Of a stretch of DNA of 64,000 nucleotides, positions 24,855-36,700 are shown piece by piece (position 1 is the first letter of the stretch; each line of letters opens with the position of its first letter). This DNA comes from Anaeramoeba flamelloides (Eukaryota; Metamonada; Anaeramoebidae). Below the pieces are notes generated by a model. That model was not told the DNA's origin. It did not search any database and saw only the letters and a program-made list of their open reading frames with translations. Both the position numbers and the translations under genes were made by a program. Location: the NCBI GenBank assembly GCA_027625915.1, contig JANTQA010000023.1:23436001-23500000 (forward strand). The letters run 5' to 3'.

Positions 24855-25690
24855 GAAATCCAAAAAGAATTTAGTGGAATCAAATATGTTACTCGATTCT
24901 TTTGAATTAAAAAAAAAAACTAACATGCGCTTTTCTTGAGGTTTTCTGTTGAATAAGTAAAACCTTTGATTTCAGGCAATTCTTTTAAATTCTGGAAAAA
25001 CAAACGGAAGTGCCCGTAGAGTGCCTAGGTTTTTTTTATTTAAAAAATTAAAAAAACCTAACGGCGCTTTTCTTGAGGTTTTCTGTTTTATTTGTGAACT
25101 GTTCTAGGTTTTTTTGAGGTTTTCTATTTTATTTTGAAGTGTTCTAGGTTTTTTTTACTTTAGAAATAAACCGAAAATTTATTAAAATTTTCGGTTTATT
25201 TCGAAAGTAAAAAAAACCTAACGAAAATCTATTGATTTTCCAAATAAATAGAAAACTCAAAAAAACCTAACGAAAATATATTGATTTTCCAAATAAACAG
25301 AAAACTCATGAAAACCTAACAGCAATTTTTTTTTTTTTATTACTTTTTGGAATAAACCGAAAATTTCTTAAATTTTCAGTTTATTCCAAAAATTCAAAAA
25401 AACCTAACGAAAGTGTCCGTAGAGTGCCTAGCTTTTTTTTTTAATTTAAGAAATTAAAAGAAAATTTCAAAAATTTTCTTTTTATTTCTCAAATTAAAAA
25501 AAAAGCTAACGGAGGTTTTCCAAAATTCAAAAGAATTGAGTAAAATCCTTGATTTTACTCTATTCTTTTAAATTCTGGAAAACCTAACGAAAAGTGTCCT
25601 AGGTTTTTTTTACTTTTTGAAATAAACAGAAAATTTATTAAATTTTCTTTTTATTACAAAAATTAAAAAAAACCTAACGGAAAATCAAAG
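24855..25690. repeat. Largest palindromic-module array
   Basis: About ten consecutive imperfect palindromes. Most open with a CTAGGTTTTTT or CTAGCTTTTTT edge and close with AAAAAACCTAACGG or AAAGCTAACGG. Types seen are: the AATTCAAAAGAATTGAG core hairpin (25525-25580); TTTAGAAATAAACCGAAAAT facing its complement (25160-25215); AAAATCTATTGATTTTCC units with AAATAAATAGAAAACTC; and AATTTAAGAAATTAAAAG facing its complement. Spacers such as GTGCCCGTAGAGTGCCTAGG recur. Eight further clusters are scattered in the window, plus a single core near 1745. No ORF runs through it. Confidence 0.8.
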
Positions 25691-26040
25691 AAAAAAAAAT
25701 ATTTTTCTTTAATTTAATTCAACAAATAATTCTTTAATAGTCAAAATAATTGATTCCCTATTTAAAAGATATTTATCAGATTTAAAATACATGTAAAATA
25801 TAATTAAAATAACATCTTAACTAGAAGCAAAAAAATTTTCAAATTTTTTACTATTAAAATTTGTAAAAAATCTTTCTAGAACCTGGTAAAATTAGATTTT
25901 TCAACTTTAATTGTAAAATATCTTCAAAAATATTTTTTAATCAAAGATCTCTTATTAAACGAAATTTGTTTATTATAATTCGAAGTTATTAAAAAGTGAA
26001 AAATTAGCAAATGTTTAATTTTTTTTTGAAAAAATTTTTA

Positions 26041-26456
26041 CCAACACCAACCCAAATAATGATTTCTTAATTTTCAAAGTTTGATTGATAAATTTGTGTT
26101 TTTTTCATTATGGACGATACTTTTCCAGTATGATCCCAACGACAAGGAAACTTTTCAGTGTATTTGGTGTATTTAGTAATATTTTATTGTCTTCAAAAAA
26201 AGAAACATAGTGATATGGAGAAAAAACAGAAATTGGAAAATCGAAAATAATTATCCCAAAATCAAAAACAAACTAACAAACCAAATATCTCCAATGGTTT
26301 ATGACATACATTTGTTGTCATTTAAAACCTCAATTATATTGCCAAGATTCCTGGCCCTTTTGTACACACTGGAAAAGTATCGTCCATAATGAAAAAAACA
26401 CAAATTTATCAATCAAACTTTGAAAATTAAGAAATCATTATTTGGGTTGGTGTTGG
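26041..26456. mobile_element. 416-base element with perfect 89-base arms
   Basis: 26041-26129 (CCAACACCAACCCAAATAAT to GATACTTTTCCAGT) is repeated without any mismatch as the reverse complement at 26368-26456. The 238-base interior has no ORF. Sequence identity stops abruptly at both outer edges. Perfect arms in otherwise decayed DNA point to recent insertion, gene conversion between the arms, or selection on the hairpin. No clear target duplication was seen. Confidence 0.85.
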
Positions 26457-26987
26457 TTTTTGTGTTGATAATTTTTATAACTTTTGATTTTTATTATAAC
26501 AAATTATTACAATAAAATAAGATCAAGAAAGAAACCAACAAAGTTAATTGCTTTCTAAAGTTTGTGACTTCAAATTACAAAACACGATTCAATTCAAGAA
26601 TTCCAATAAAAACAGAAATAAAGAAGTACGGATCAAAAGTTCCACTCACAATTGTTTAAAAGGGTGAGTAAAGCAGGTTGGGTAACACTTTTTAAAATCT
26701 TTTGTCCTCTCTTTTTTAAAACAGCTTTTCAAAAGAAAAAGAATTTTTCTTGAAAAGAACTAAAGGTTTTCGATTCCATAAAGGTGCTAATAAGCATGAG
26801 TTGAGAATTTTTAGGATTATACTTTATCCTCGAATTCTTTTAAGTAATATCAGAGGTTTTTGTAAATTAGAAGGAGAGATCTTGTAGATATTTGTTTTTT
26901 TCAAATATTTAATCATCAAACTGAAGAAATTGATAAAAGGGGGGAAAAATAAAAAAAGGGAAACAAAGAGAATTTTTGTAAATTTGT

Positions 26988-27371
26988 TTAAATATTGGAC
27001 GTAAATAAACACAAATCTGGTGACAAACCAAAAAACAGACATAGAAAAAAAGAAAAAGAAAAATAAAGGAAAAATGTACTTTTCGTTAATTTGTTGTAAG
27101 GAGCTTTGTACAAATGATTTTTGTGCTTTCTGAAAGTTTTGCTTTTGTGAGCTTGTCCTTCGCACTCAGCACAAAAATATGCATCACATTTGGTACAATA
27201 GAATTGAGATCTTTTTTTATTGCAATTCTCACATTTTGGGTTTTCTTTTTCAACAGGTTGGGTAATTTGAGAAAGTTTTGTGGTTTTTTTTTCTTCTTCT
27301 TCTTTTTCTTTTTCTTTTTCTTTTTTTGTGTGTCTGGATTTTATTTTATCACCATACTTGTGTTTATTCAT
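26988..27371 (-). CDS. B-box zinc-finger protein with C-terminal hydrophobic segment
   Basis: A 127-residue single-exon frame. The N-terminus is basic/acidic low complexity (KKEKEKEKEEEEKK). The middle has a full B-box: CENC, eight residues, CTKC, four, CAEC, four, H, seven, H (FRKH). The cysteine/histidine spacing is exactly that of B-box domains, which bind two zinc ions and mediate protein contacts. Residues about 95-125 are a Phe/Leu-rich hydrophobic stretch that could span a membrane. No RING, coiled coil or other TRIM-type domain is visible, so it is a minimal B-box protein, a fragment of a longer spliced gene, or a decaying paralogue. A second frame continues hydrophobic to 26824, so the true 3' end could differ. 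Confidence 0.7.
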   Translation of the reverse strand: MNKHKYGDKIKSRHTKKEKEKEKEEEEKKTTKLSQITQPVEKENPKCENCNKKRSQFYCTKCDAYFCAECEGQAHKSKTFRKHKNHLYKAPYNKLTKSTFFLYFSFSFFLCLFFGLSPDLCLFTSNI

Positions 27372-27574
27372 TTTATATTTTGGTGTTTCCCAAAAAGTTA
27401 TAAAAAAAGGTTTGAAAGTGAAACCATTAAAAAAATGATTAATAGTTTTTCACAATAATCCCAAAAATAGTTCAAATTAATAGATATCAGTAACTAAATA
27501 CCAAAATCTCATTTTGAGAACTAATTTTAAAATCAGAATCGTTTTTATCAATTTAAAAGATTGGTCATTTGGTA

Positions 27575-28015
27575 AAAAAAGTGAAATAGAGAAAAAAAGC
27601 ATTACAAGATTTTTAATTGGGAAACCTGAATAGATAAGAAAAATAAGATCAATTAATAAAAGAATAAATAAATAAATAAATAAATGACTAAAGACAAAAT
27701 GAGGCCTAAACACAATAATAGTTTTTCTGAGACTATCATTTTGTATGTTGTTTTTATGTCAGTGATAAACTTTTAGAATTTGTTGAAAAAATTGACTATT
27801 TTTGTGATCTCAAAAACAACTTTTACAATATTTTGATCATAATCAAGGAGATTTAAATTGTTTTGGTTTATTTGATTGAAAATAATATAATGGATTCTTA
27901 TTTGAAGTTAATTAATTTCTTCTTTTTATTGATTTTACTTTTCGTTTTCAGTTTTCCCAATTAAAAATCGTGTTGGACTTTTTTTATGTGTTTCACTTTT
28001 TTTCACGAACTAGAT
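27575..28015 (+). mobile_element. 440-base TIR family, copy 2
   Basis: The left end AAAAAAAGTGAAATAGAGAA and GATTTTTAATTGGGAAA is answered at the right by TTTCCCAATTAAAAATCGTG and GTGTTTCACTTTTTTTCAC. The inverted copy at 42540-42930 matches through the interior (AAGACAAAATGA, ATTTGTTGAAAAAATTGACT, ATTTGATTGAAAATAAT). It encloses a run of AAAT repeats near 27660-27680. No ORF; a MITE-like element. Confidence 0.7.
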
Positions 28016-29240
28016 TTTATATCTTTTGAGAAAGTTTTTTAGTTATTTTGTATTTTTATTAAATGATTGTATTGGACTGTTTTTCCCAAATTTTCCAATT
28101 TGAATGTAAAATTATGAAAAAATTATCCAAGAAAGGTTGGAGAAAAAAAGAATAAAACTCTTATATCATGAATTTAAAATCAAAAAAATTTGTCTCATTA
28201 TAGATTGATGGCTTATAAATTTATATTTTAGATAAAGAATAATTATAATAATTTAGATTTTCTTTTTCAAATAATTTTCTCAACTAATATTTACGATTTG
28301 GGATTTTTTGATTTCTACATTTAATCAAAGGGTCAAAATATAGAGATTTAGAATATTTAAACAATATCCCAATTAGATTGTTTTTAATGTTTACTCTATA
28401 AATAATTGATATATATATCTTTAAAATGGGATTATTTTTGAATTATTACTAATATTTTCGATTGATCAAAAAAATTACTTTTCGAAAGGTTTTTGAAATT
28501 TACAGGTTTTAGAGTAAACTCTTAGGTCCAAAAAATACATTTTATTTAATTTATTTTGATTAATACAAATTATTTTTGATATTTTTGGGACAACCAAAAT
28601 TTAAAATATTGAATTATTTAACAAATGTATCATTACAAATATTTTTGACAATAACCCAAATAATTACTAACTCCCTAAAAACTAAATTCTTGATTGAATT
28701 CATTAATAACACATTAATGGTGAAAAATCTCAAAAGAGAAAAAAAGTAGAGTTTCAAAAATTTTAAAATATGATCTCTTAAAATTCAAATTTTATTAAAA
28801 TCTAAAAAAAAAAAAAAAGGGGGGTAGAAAATGAAAAAAAAAGGAATTAAATAAGGAAATAAAACTTTTTTAAAATATGAAAAAAGATATTGAAAGATAC
28901 ATCATGAAGATTATAAACAGCTAAAATGGTTAATATCAAGGTTATTATGGTTATGCCAAAATGGTTGAAAAATAGTATACTTTTTTATTGTTTTATAAGT
29001 ATTTATTGATATTTAGTAAAGCTTGTCAATATTCCTATCGACAAAAAATAAGCTATTCAAAAAATATATTGATGTAAAAACGATGTCTTAATTTAGAAAT
29101 TGAAGACTTCAAATAAATACATCAAAACTTGAATAAATTCTAAGAAAGTTTTTTTATTTATTGAAATTTCTGACCAAAAATTTTGAAATTAGTAAAGTGT
29201 TAAATAACCAGATCAAATGCTACAGTTAGTCGTCAAGTTC
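28016..29240. other. No gene supported
   Basis: A/T-rich sequence with no frame above background and no repeat I could match elsewhere in the window, apart from A/G homopolymer runs near 28805-28830. Confidence 0.4.
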
Positions 29241-29244
29241 CAAC

Positions 29245-29480
29245 TTTCCATGAATTCAAAATAATAGAGGAAAATATTAGATTTTACACCTATTTTTTGA
29301 AATTCTGGAAAACCAAACATGGATTTTTTTTTATACTTGTTTTCTTTTCAAAATTCTACAGATTTTCAAATCATAACAAAAATTAAAAATGAATCTACCC
29401 ATCCTTTTTAAGGTTAAAAAGAGTTTATTAAAATCAAAGAGTTTTCTCTATTCTTTTAAATTCTACAAAATCTAAAGGAA
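29245..29480. repeat. Palindromic-module pair
   Basis: A core hairpin copy at about 29251-29312 (TGAATTCAAAATAATAGAGG facing CCTATTTTTTGAAATTCTGG) and a second, more decayed half near 29410-29470. Mutations differ between the two arms. Confidence 0.6.
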
Positions 29481-29525
29481 CTTTTTTAGCTTTGAAGTTT
29501 TATTTAATATATATATATATATATA

Positions 29526-30010
29526 GTCGGGAAAAAAATACCGGACATGAAAAAAATCCCGGACAAGATTTTTAATTGTGGGTATTAGTAAAATTTTTGT
29601 CTAATTTCAATGAAATCCTTATTATAAATAACCAATTTTTTTTATGAGATTAGTAATAAACCTACCTAAAGTCCACCAAAGTAAGGTGTCTCTAGAATAC
29701 TCGAGTAATTGCTTGATAGCCATATGTTGATCAACTTTTTTTTGAAAAATAATCCAGTTTTATTGAGGTTTACTAGAGTTTGGAAAATGATAATTTTTCT
29801 TCTTGTTTTTTTGATTGATTGAATGGTGTTTTGAACAAGTGTGATTTCATCAATCATCATTCTAATAAGTGGGGGAGTTATAATTGAAAAAGTTTGATTC
29901 TTAAAAAAAGGAATTTGATTGTAAATAAATGAAATTACACAATAATTTTACTAATATTCACAATTAAAAATCTTGTCCGGGATTTTTTTCATGTCCGGTA
30001 TTTTTTTCAC
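29526..30010 (-). mobile_element. TA-flanked DNA element (mariner/pogo-like)
   Basis: Both ends, read inward, are TA then GT(CGG/G)AAAAAAATACCGG, followed by ACATGAAAAAAATCCCGGAC and AAGATTTTTAATTGTG, giving inverted repeats of about 55 bases. The flanking TA on each side is the target duplication typical of Tc1/mariner/pogo elements. The interior (485 bases in all) has only a 64-codon minus-strand frame with no recognisable DDE motif, so it is non-autonomous. A diverged copy lies at about 61660-62042. Confidence 0.75.
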
Positions 30011-30469
30011 TACTCTATATAAGAATTATCTAACCATAATAAAAAGTCAAGAAATACACACAACGTATTCTGCTATATTCAGAAACTCTATTGATTTTCA
30101 AAATTAATAAGAAAATTTGAGAAAAGTAAAACAGTGGCATTTTTTAATTATTGTAATTAATTCCATCATTTTTTGATTAGATATTAAAAATTATCATAAA
30201 AACAAATTTTCGAGTATACTCCTAAAAATAAAAAATATTAAATTTGGTTTCTTAATTTATCTAAATAAGTGGGCATCTAGATAACAAAAAGAAATTGGGT
30301 TAATTAGCAAAAACGTAGATAATATCTGATATATAAAAAAAAACTGAAAACTTGAGTGAAATTCCTTCTGATTATATTTTTTGAAAAAGAAAAACAAAAA
30401 AAAAATAATGGTTAAAGAAATTTATTTCTTTTACTATTAAAAAAAAACGATAATAATTTCAGTACGGGT

Positions 30470-30600
30470 TAAATTTTTAATTTGGTCATGCAAATGATAT
30501 TATTATTATTTAATTACTGCTTTAATGATTTAATTAATTTTCTTCTTCTCTTTTTTTTTGATAAAATTTTCTTTCACTACTCCTTTCTCTCAATAAATAA
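30470..30600 (+). mobile_element. Solo copy of LINE 5' region
   Basis: AAATTTTTAATTTGGTCATGCAAATGAT and, further on, CACTACTCCTTTCTCTCAATAAATAAA parallel the start of the LINE at 33566-33710. It has no LINE coding sequence after it. LINE copies normally lose their 5' ends, so an isolated 5' piece is odd. It may be a promoter-bearing remnant, or the LINE may have captured this sequence. It lies about 190 bases downstream of the MBOAT stop codon. Confidence 0.55.
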
Positions 30601-30756
30601 ATAAAATTAAAAACAGTAATTATAAATATTTTTAAAAAATAAACATAACCAGAAGGATTCTCTTAGTCAATGGATAAAACAAGTTATTTAATAATAAAGA
30701 AATAAATATAAAAATTAAGAAAATAAAGTTTTGAAGATTTTATTTAAAATATATAA

Positions 30757-30781
30757 AGAGAGAGAGAGAGAGAGAGAGAGA
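30757..30781. repeat. GA microsatellite beside MBOAT stop
   Basis: Twelve AG dinucleotides, 8 bases 3' of the MBOAT stop codon, so they are read as CU repeats in that gene's 3' UTR. Confidence 0.9.
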
Positions 30782-30788
30782 TAACATT

Positions 30789-33700
30789 TTATTTATCCTT
30801 TTTCATATCTATATTCGTTGTTTTACTTCTTCGGTGCTTTTTTGTCAATCTAAGGATTAATGAGCAGACGATTATTATTAAAAATGGTGCGATGAAAGTT
30901 GGAAATAGGGTTACTTTGAAAAGGGTTTTGGTATGTCTCCATTTTAAACACTAATTATTATGACGAGTAATAAAAATAAGGTTAAATTTATCAAAGAAAT
31001 TGAAATGGTCAATAATTTTGAGTAATAAACACAAAAAAATAATTTTTCAAAAGAAAAAAGAAAAAATGAAAATTTTTTTAAGTAAGGAGGTACATTTTAC
31101 AATTTTTAAAAATTTTAATTGCTACAACATTATTGAAAATAGATTTCTTGATTTCCACAAGATATTGAAAATTTGAAACCAAAATAAACCATTAATTGCT
31201 CTGTTTGTGAATAGAAGAAAAGTAAATCAGAGTTGAATCTTTGATTTTCTTCAATTTTTTGAAGACATTTTTTTTGTTTAATTTTTGAGTTTTATTAAAT
31301 TATGTTTTGGATCTCGAAATTTGTTCATTTGAATGAGCGAAATTAATCATATAATAAACCAAAAAAATAGACAAATGAGAAGGTATACATTTTAAACAAA
31401 TCTTTTCTTTTAGAAGACCCAATAAAAAATAAAGATCACCTTTCCAGATAAATTTGTTGAAATCAAGAATTAAAAAAAAAAAAAATCAGCCAAAGTATAT
31501 TTTCCAAGATCTGTTTTCTTCTTTATCTTCTTAGTTTGCATGAGCCCAAACAAGTCATTGCCTTAGAATTCTTCCCACATTCTCATTATTATTTATTATT
31601 ATTTTACAAAACCATTTTTTTGCAAATTTGTTTTTCATAATTCTTTTTTCAAATATTTTTCTCAAACTAAACCAAAACAAGGAATAGTGGTTCAAAGATT
31701 AAAGAAAAAGAATTGAATCCCCGAAATCAAAAAACAACTTACCAAAAGATTCAAACCAAAATAAAAGAAAATATGGTGAAAAAAATTTAAAGCATGAATT
31801 GAAAATTATTTTGAGTTTTCAATTTAATCGAAAAAAATTATAAAATCGAACAAATCCATTTAATTAATCTTCATTTTTGAAGAAGAATTCAAAAAAATAT
31901 CCTATATTCTTTGACCAAAACTAGAATTAGATCAATTAAATGAAAATAGGAATGAAAATCCATTTTGGGGATTCTTTTTAAATAGAAAAGTCATTTGTAA
32001 ATCAACAATTTTTACAATAAAAAGTTTTTTTTCATAAAGAATTAAAAATAAAACCAAATAAAGAATAGGTAATTGTGTAAAATGTTATAGATAAGGTCAA
32101 GTAATAAATGATATTTTTATTTTGTTTTTCTTGATCAAATTTATTCACTTTTTTTTGATTTCCATTTTTTTTAATTGGTTTGTAAATAAATTATACTAGG
32201 ATCTGACAATCTCATATTTATTAAAATATTAATGTATTTGGTTCAAGAAATAATTTGAATAATTCAGTTTCACATAAACCGTGGCACGAAAAATTGGTAA
32301 AATGTACTTACTCCCTTAAATGAAGAGAAAAAAATAAAATAAAAAAAATACTTACAACAAAAAATACTGTTAATGTACCAGACCAATATAATCTTGTCCA
32401 TGTTCCAAGAACCTTTTCAAAAATCCAAACTCTTTTTTTGATTGGCATCCCGCTTGAATCGTTCAAGAAAGGTTTGATTAATTTTGTTAATAATTTATCA
32501 GCCATATCCCAAAAAGGCCAAAAAAGATATACTGTGAAATAGCAATGCCTTAGTCCATGCCAAAATGAGCTAGTTAATAAAGTTGCTGCCTGGCCAAGAA
32601 TCTTTCGAATGGGCGAGTCTCGGCGTGCTATCCGGAAATATACATATTCTTTGAACCAAAGTGAAGCTTGCATATGCCAGTTGTTCATATATTCACGTGT
32701 ATGAATGGGTAATTCTCCAGATTTAAGATCTACATTATTCAAAAAATTCCTTAAAGTTTTTTATGATATTATAATAATATATTATTGGAAATGCAATATG
32801 AATATATTGGTGATAATTGATTGTTTAACTTTTTGGTTAATTTGAAAATGTATTTTTTTAAAATTTAATATTAAATGCCAAATCTTTGTTTGTTTCATTA
32901 AAGTAATTTAAGAAATTGTATCTCAACACATGGTATCGTTTAAAAAATAATAAATATTTATTTATTTATTTTTGAAGTTAGAAAAATACTTTTTTCCTTG
33001 TACCATTAAGTTATTTTTATTTCTTAAACTAAAAAAAAAATATCTTGAATTATCTTTTTATTTCTGAAATTAAATAAAAAAATGTAGTTAGGTTTTCTTG
33101 AGTTTTCTGTTTATTTGGAAAATCGATAGTTTTTAGTGAGGTTTTTTTGAGTTTTCTATTTTATTTTAGAAAGTGTTCTAGGTTTTCTTGGTTTTTTTTG
33201 CTTATTCCGAAAATCTATTGATTTTCTGAACAAAACAGAAAATCTCAAGAAAACAATTGTTAGATTTTGTAAAATTTTTGTTTTGGATAGAAAATCAATA
33301 TATTTTCTTTTTATTTTCGTAATTAAAAAAAACTGCAGTTAGCTTTTCTTGAGTTTTCTGTTTATTTCGAAAATCAATAAATTTTACAAATAAAACAGAA
33401 AATCTCAAGAAAATTGCCGTTAGGTTTTCCAGAATCTAAAATAATAGAGAAAAATCTTAGATTTTACGCCATTCTTTTAAATTCTGGAAATACCTAACAG
33501 CGGTTTTTTTTAATTTAAGCAATTTTCTTTTTATTTCTCAAATTAAAAAAACCTAACGATAGTGGATAAATTTTTAATTTTGTCATGCAAATGATAGTAT
33601 TATTTTTTTATTATAATTTTTTAATTATTTTTCTTTTTTTTTTTTTACTTTTTTTATTTTGATAATTTTTCTTTAATGACTCCTCTCACTCAAAAAATAA

Positions 33701-36700
33701 AGAAATAAATTTGTTTGCTATTTCCAAAAAAAATAAAAGGTTTTGTCCCAAAAGATAATAAGTTAATTTTTTGCCAAAAAAATATTTCAACTTTGGAAAT
33801 ATTTAATTATTTAAAAAATAGACCAGTTATACGATATCAAAGACAAGGAGACAACTTAATAGAAATTTGGGACTTAAAAGATAGAATTAATTTTTTCAAG
33901 AAAAAACTTTCAAGAAAAATTCATTTATTACCCAGGAATTTATATATTTATCACTATTCAAAAAATGAAAAAAAATTATTATTAAAAGGAAAAAAAGAGA
34001 GAATATAACAATAAATTTATTAATATCAAAATTTTATCATTTAATGTCAGAGGATTAAATGATAAAAATAAAATTTCGATTTTAGAATCTTTTCTATTAA
34101 AATTAAACATTGATATATGTTTAATACAAGAATCAAAAATAATAAAAAAGCCACGTTTCATGAATTATTTTTCAATAAATAAAAAATCATATGGTAATAA
34201 AAATTCTAATAAAGGAGGATTATTGATTATAATAAAAAATATTTTTAAAGATTTCACAAGAGAAATATTGATTCCAGATCTTGATATCATGGGAATCCAA
34301 TTCACTGATTTTATAATTATTAATGTATATAAGAGACACGATCGAAATAACGAAATAAATAAAAAAATTATCAATCTTTTACAAAAATATCAAAATCATA
34401 AAACAATCATTGGAGGCGATTTTAATTTGATTAAAAATCAAATAAATTATTTTTCAAAATTCAAGTTCAAAATTATTTTCAATTCGAAACCAACCAGAAA
34501 TAATAATAATTTAGATTATTTTATTACAAATTTCAATAATTTAAAATATCAAAAATCAAAAACAATAAAAAAATAAAATTAGTGACCACAATGCAATTTT
34601 GAACAAATTTAATATTAATAAAAAATGGGAAGTTAAAGATATTTTTAGAATTAAAGATATCCCAAATTTTCATCTTGATTTTATTAATTTTTTTCAATCT
34701 AATAATTATCAATTAAATGAAAAACAATTCAAAATTTTCAAAAAAAAATTTAAAAAGAAAGAAAGAATTATTTTAAATATACCAAAAAAAGATTTAAAAT
34801 TGTATAACTTAATTAATAGAGTATTTGAAAATAATGAATTAATTAAAGAAATAAAAAATAGGAACTCAAAAATGTATTTTAAATTAATTAATCAAATCAA
34901 TATAGAATTTGAAGAAAATCAAAATTTTTGGAAAAAAATTAATAGATTAAGAGAAACTTCAAGTAAAATGATTCTAAATAATGAAAATATGGAAAAAGCT
35001 TATTTTGAATTTGTTGAGTCTATTAGTAAAAAAACCAAAAATATATATAATTAATTTTATCAAAAATTTTAAATTAGACAAAAATAATATTTTAAATATT
35101 AAAGTAGAGGAAATATTTTCAACTAAAAAAATTAAAGAAATAATGAAATATCAAAAAAAATAAATCAGTAAAAGAATTTGATAAAATATTCCAATATAAA
35201 TCAATAAAAAAATCAAAACAGTGATTTTTATTTAAATTACGAAAGTTTTATAAAAACAATTCAAAAAATATTTCTAAATTGGATTAATGATATTTCTCAA
35301 AAAAATATCCATTTTATTAAAAAAAGAAATTTATTATTTATTCATAAATCTGGAGATGAAGGAGTTCCACTTAATTATCGACCAATATCAATTAATCAAA
35401 CGCTCCCAAGATTTTTTCTTAAATTATTATATGCGGGAATCCAAGACTCTTGGGATTTAGTTTCAAAAAACCAATTTGGTTTTAAAAAAAAATTAGATAC
35501 AAGAATTGCAGTTCTAAATCTATTCAATGAATTTAATAAAATAAAAAACAAATTTAAAAAAGATAACATTTATATTGTTACAATAGATATACAAAAATGC
35601 TTTGATTCTATCCATCACTCACTTATTTATTACTCACTAAAAAAATTTATAAAAAATGAAATAGTAATAAATTTTTTACTTGCTTATTATTCAAAAGAGG
35701 GAATGGGAGTATATCAAGGAGATCCATTATCCCCTTTACTATTTGGATTTATTACTCATTTTCTCTTAGATAAACTCAAACCATTAGCGATACATGTTCA
35801 AATGTTTGCAGATGATTTGATACTAATCATGAAAGGATCTCTGATAGAAATAAATTATCAGATTGAAAAAATATATAGAATTATTCGACATTTTGGTATG
35901 AATCAAATGATGATAAAACGAAAAAAACTACCAATCCAAAAGAAATATTATATCTTGGGATTTGGTTAGATAAAAAAACTCATTTAAAATTTAACCTTGA
36001 TAAAGTTAAAACCAATTTTAAAAAAATAACTAATATTTTACAACAAAAGAAATTTACTAATGGATTGAAAATTCATTTTTTTTAAAGCGGTCTTACATAG
36101 TCAATTGTTATATGGATTAGAAATATTTGATTTGACAAAACAAGATTTCAATGATATAGATTTGTGGATTAATAAAAAAGTAACAAAATTTTTATTAATA
36201 AATCCACACTCTCCTAGACTTATATATAAAACCGAAGCAAAAATAGATTCAGCAAGAATAACTATATATAAAAGAAGATTTAAACTAATTCAAAAATTAA
36301 CCTTTTTGGGTTTTCATGAAATAGTAAAAAATCTCAAATTCAGAGAACAGAAATTTGAAAATATTAACTGGCAATCAGACACCCTAAAAGAATTAGAATT
36401 TGAACTTGAGAAATATCGAATTAAACAACTGGAAAATAGTCCAAGTTGGAAAGTACAAAAATATTTAAAAATAATTTCTATTCAAAATAATATTAACAAA
36501 CAACAAAGATACTTAAAATGGAAGGGCTCAACTTCAATCTTAAAACTCAGAAATTTTACAAATTATTTAAATAGATATTCTTATGTTATGAACAAGGACA
36601 AATCAAAATACTGTAAATTATGCAAAAAATCAAAAAAAATAGATATCATTGAAGATTTGGATCATTTTCTCTGGAACTGCCCAGCCTATGAAAATAATCG

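Noticed and set aside
32308-32355. Read-through of the fourth listed MBOAT exon to 32308
   Set aside because: GTAAGT at 32355 joins in phase to the last exon at 30950, giving the expected basic C-terminus.
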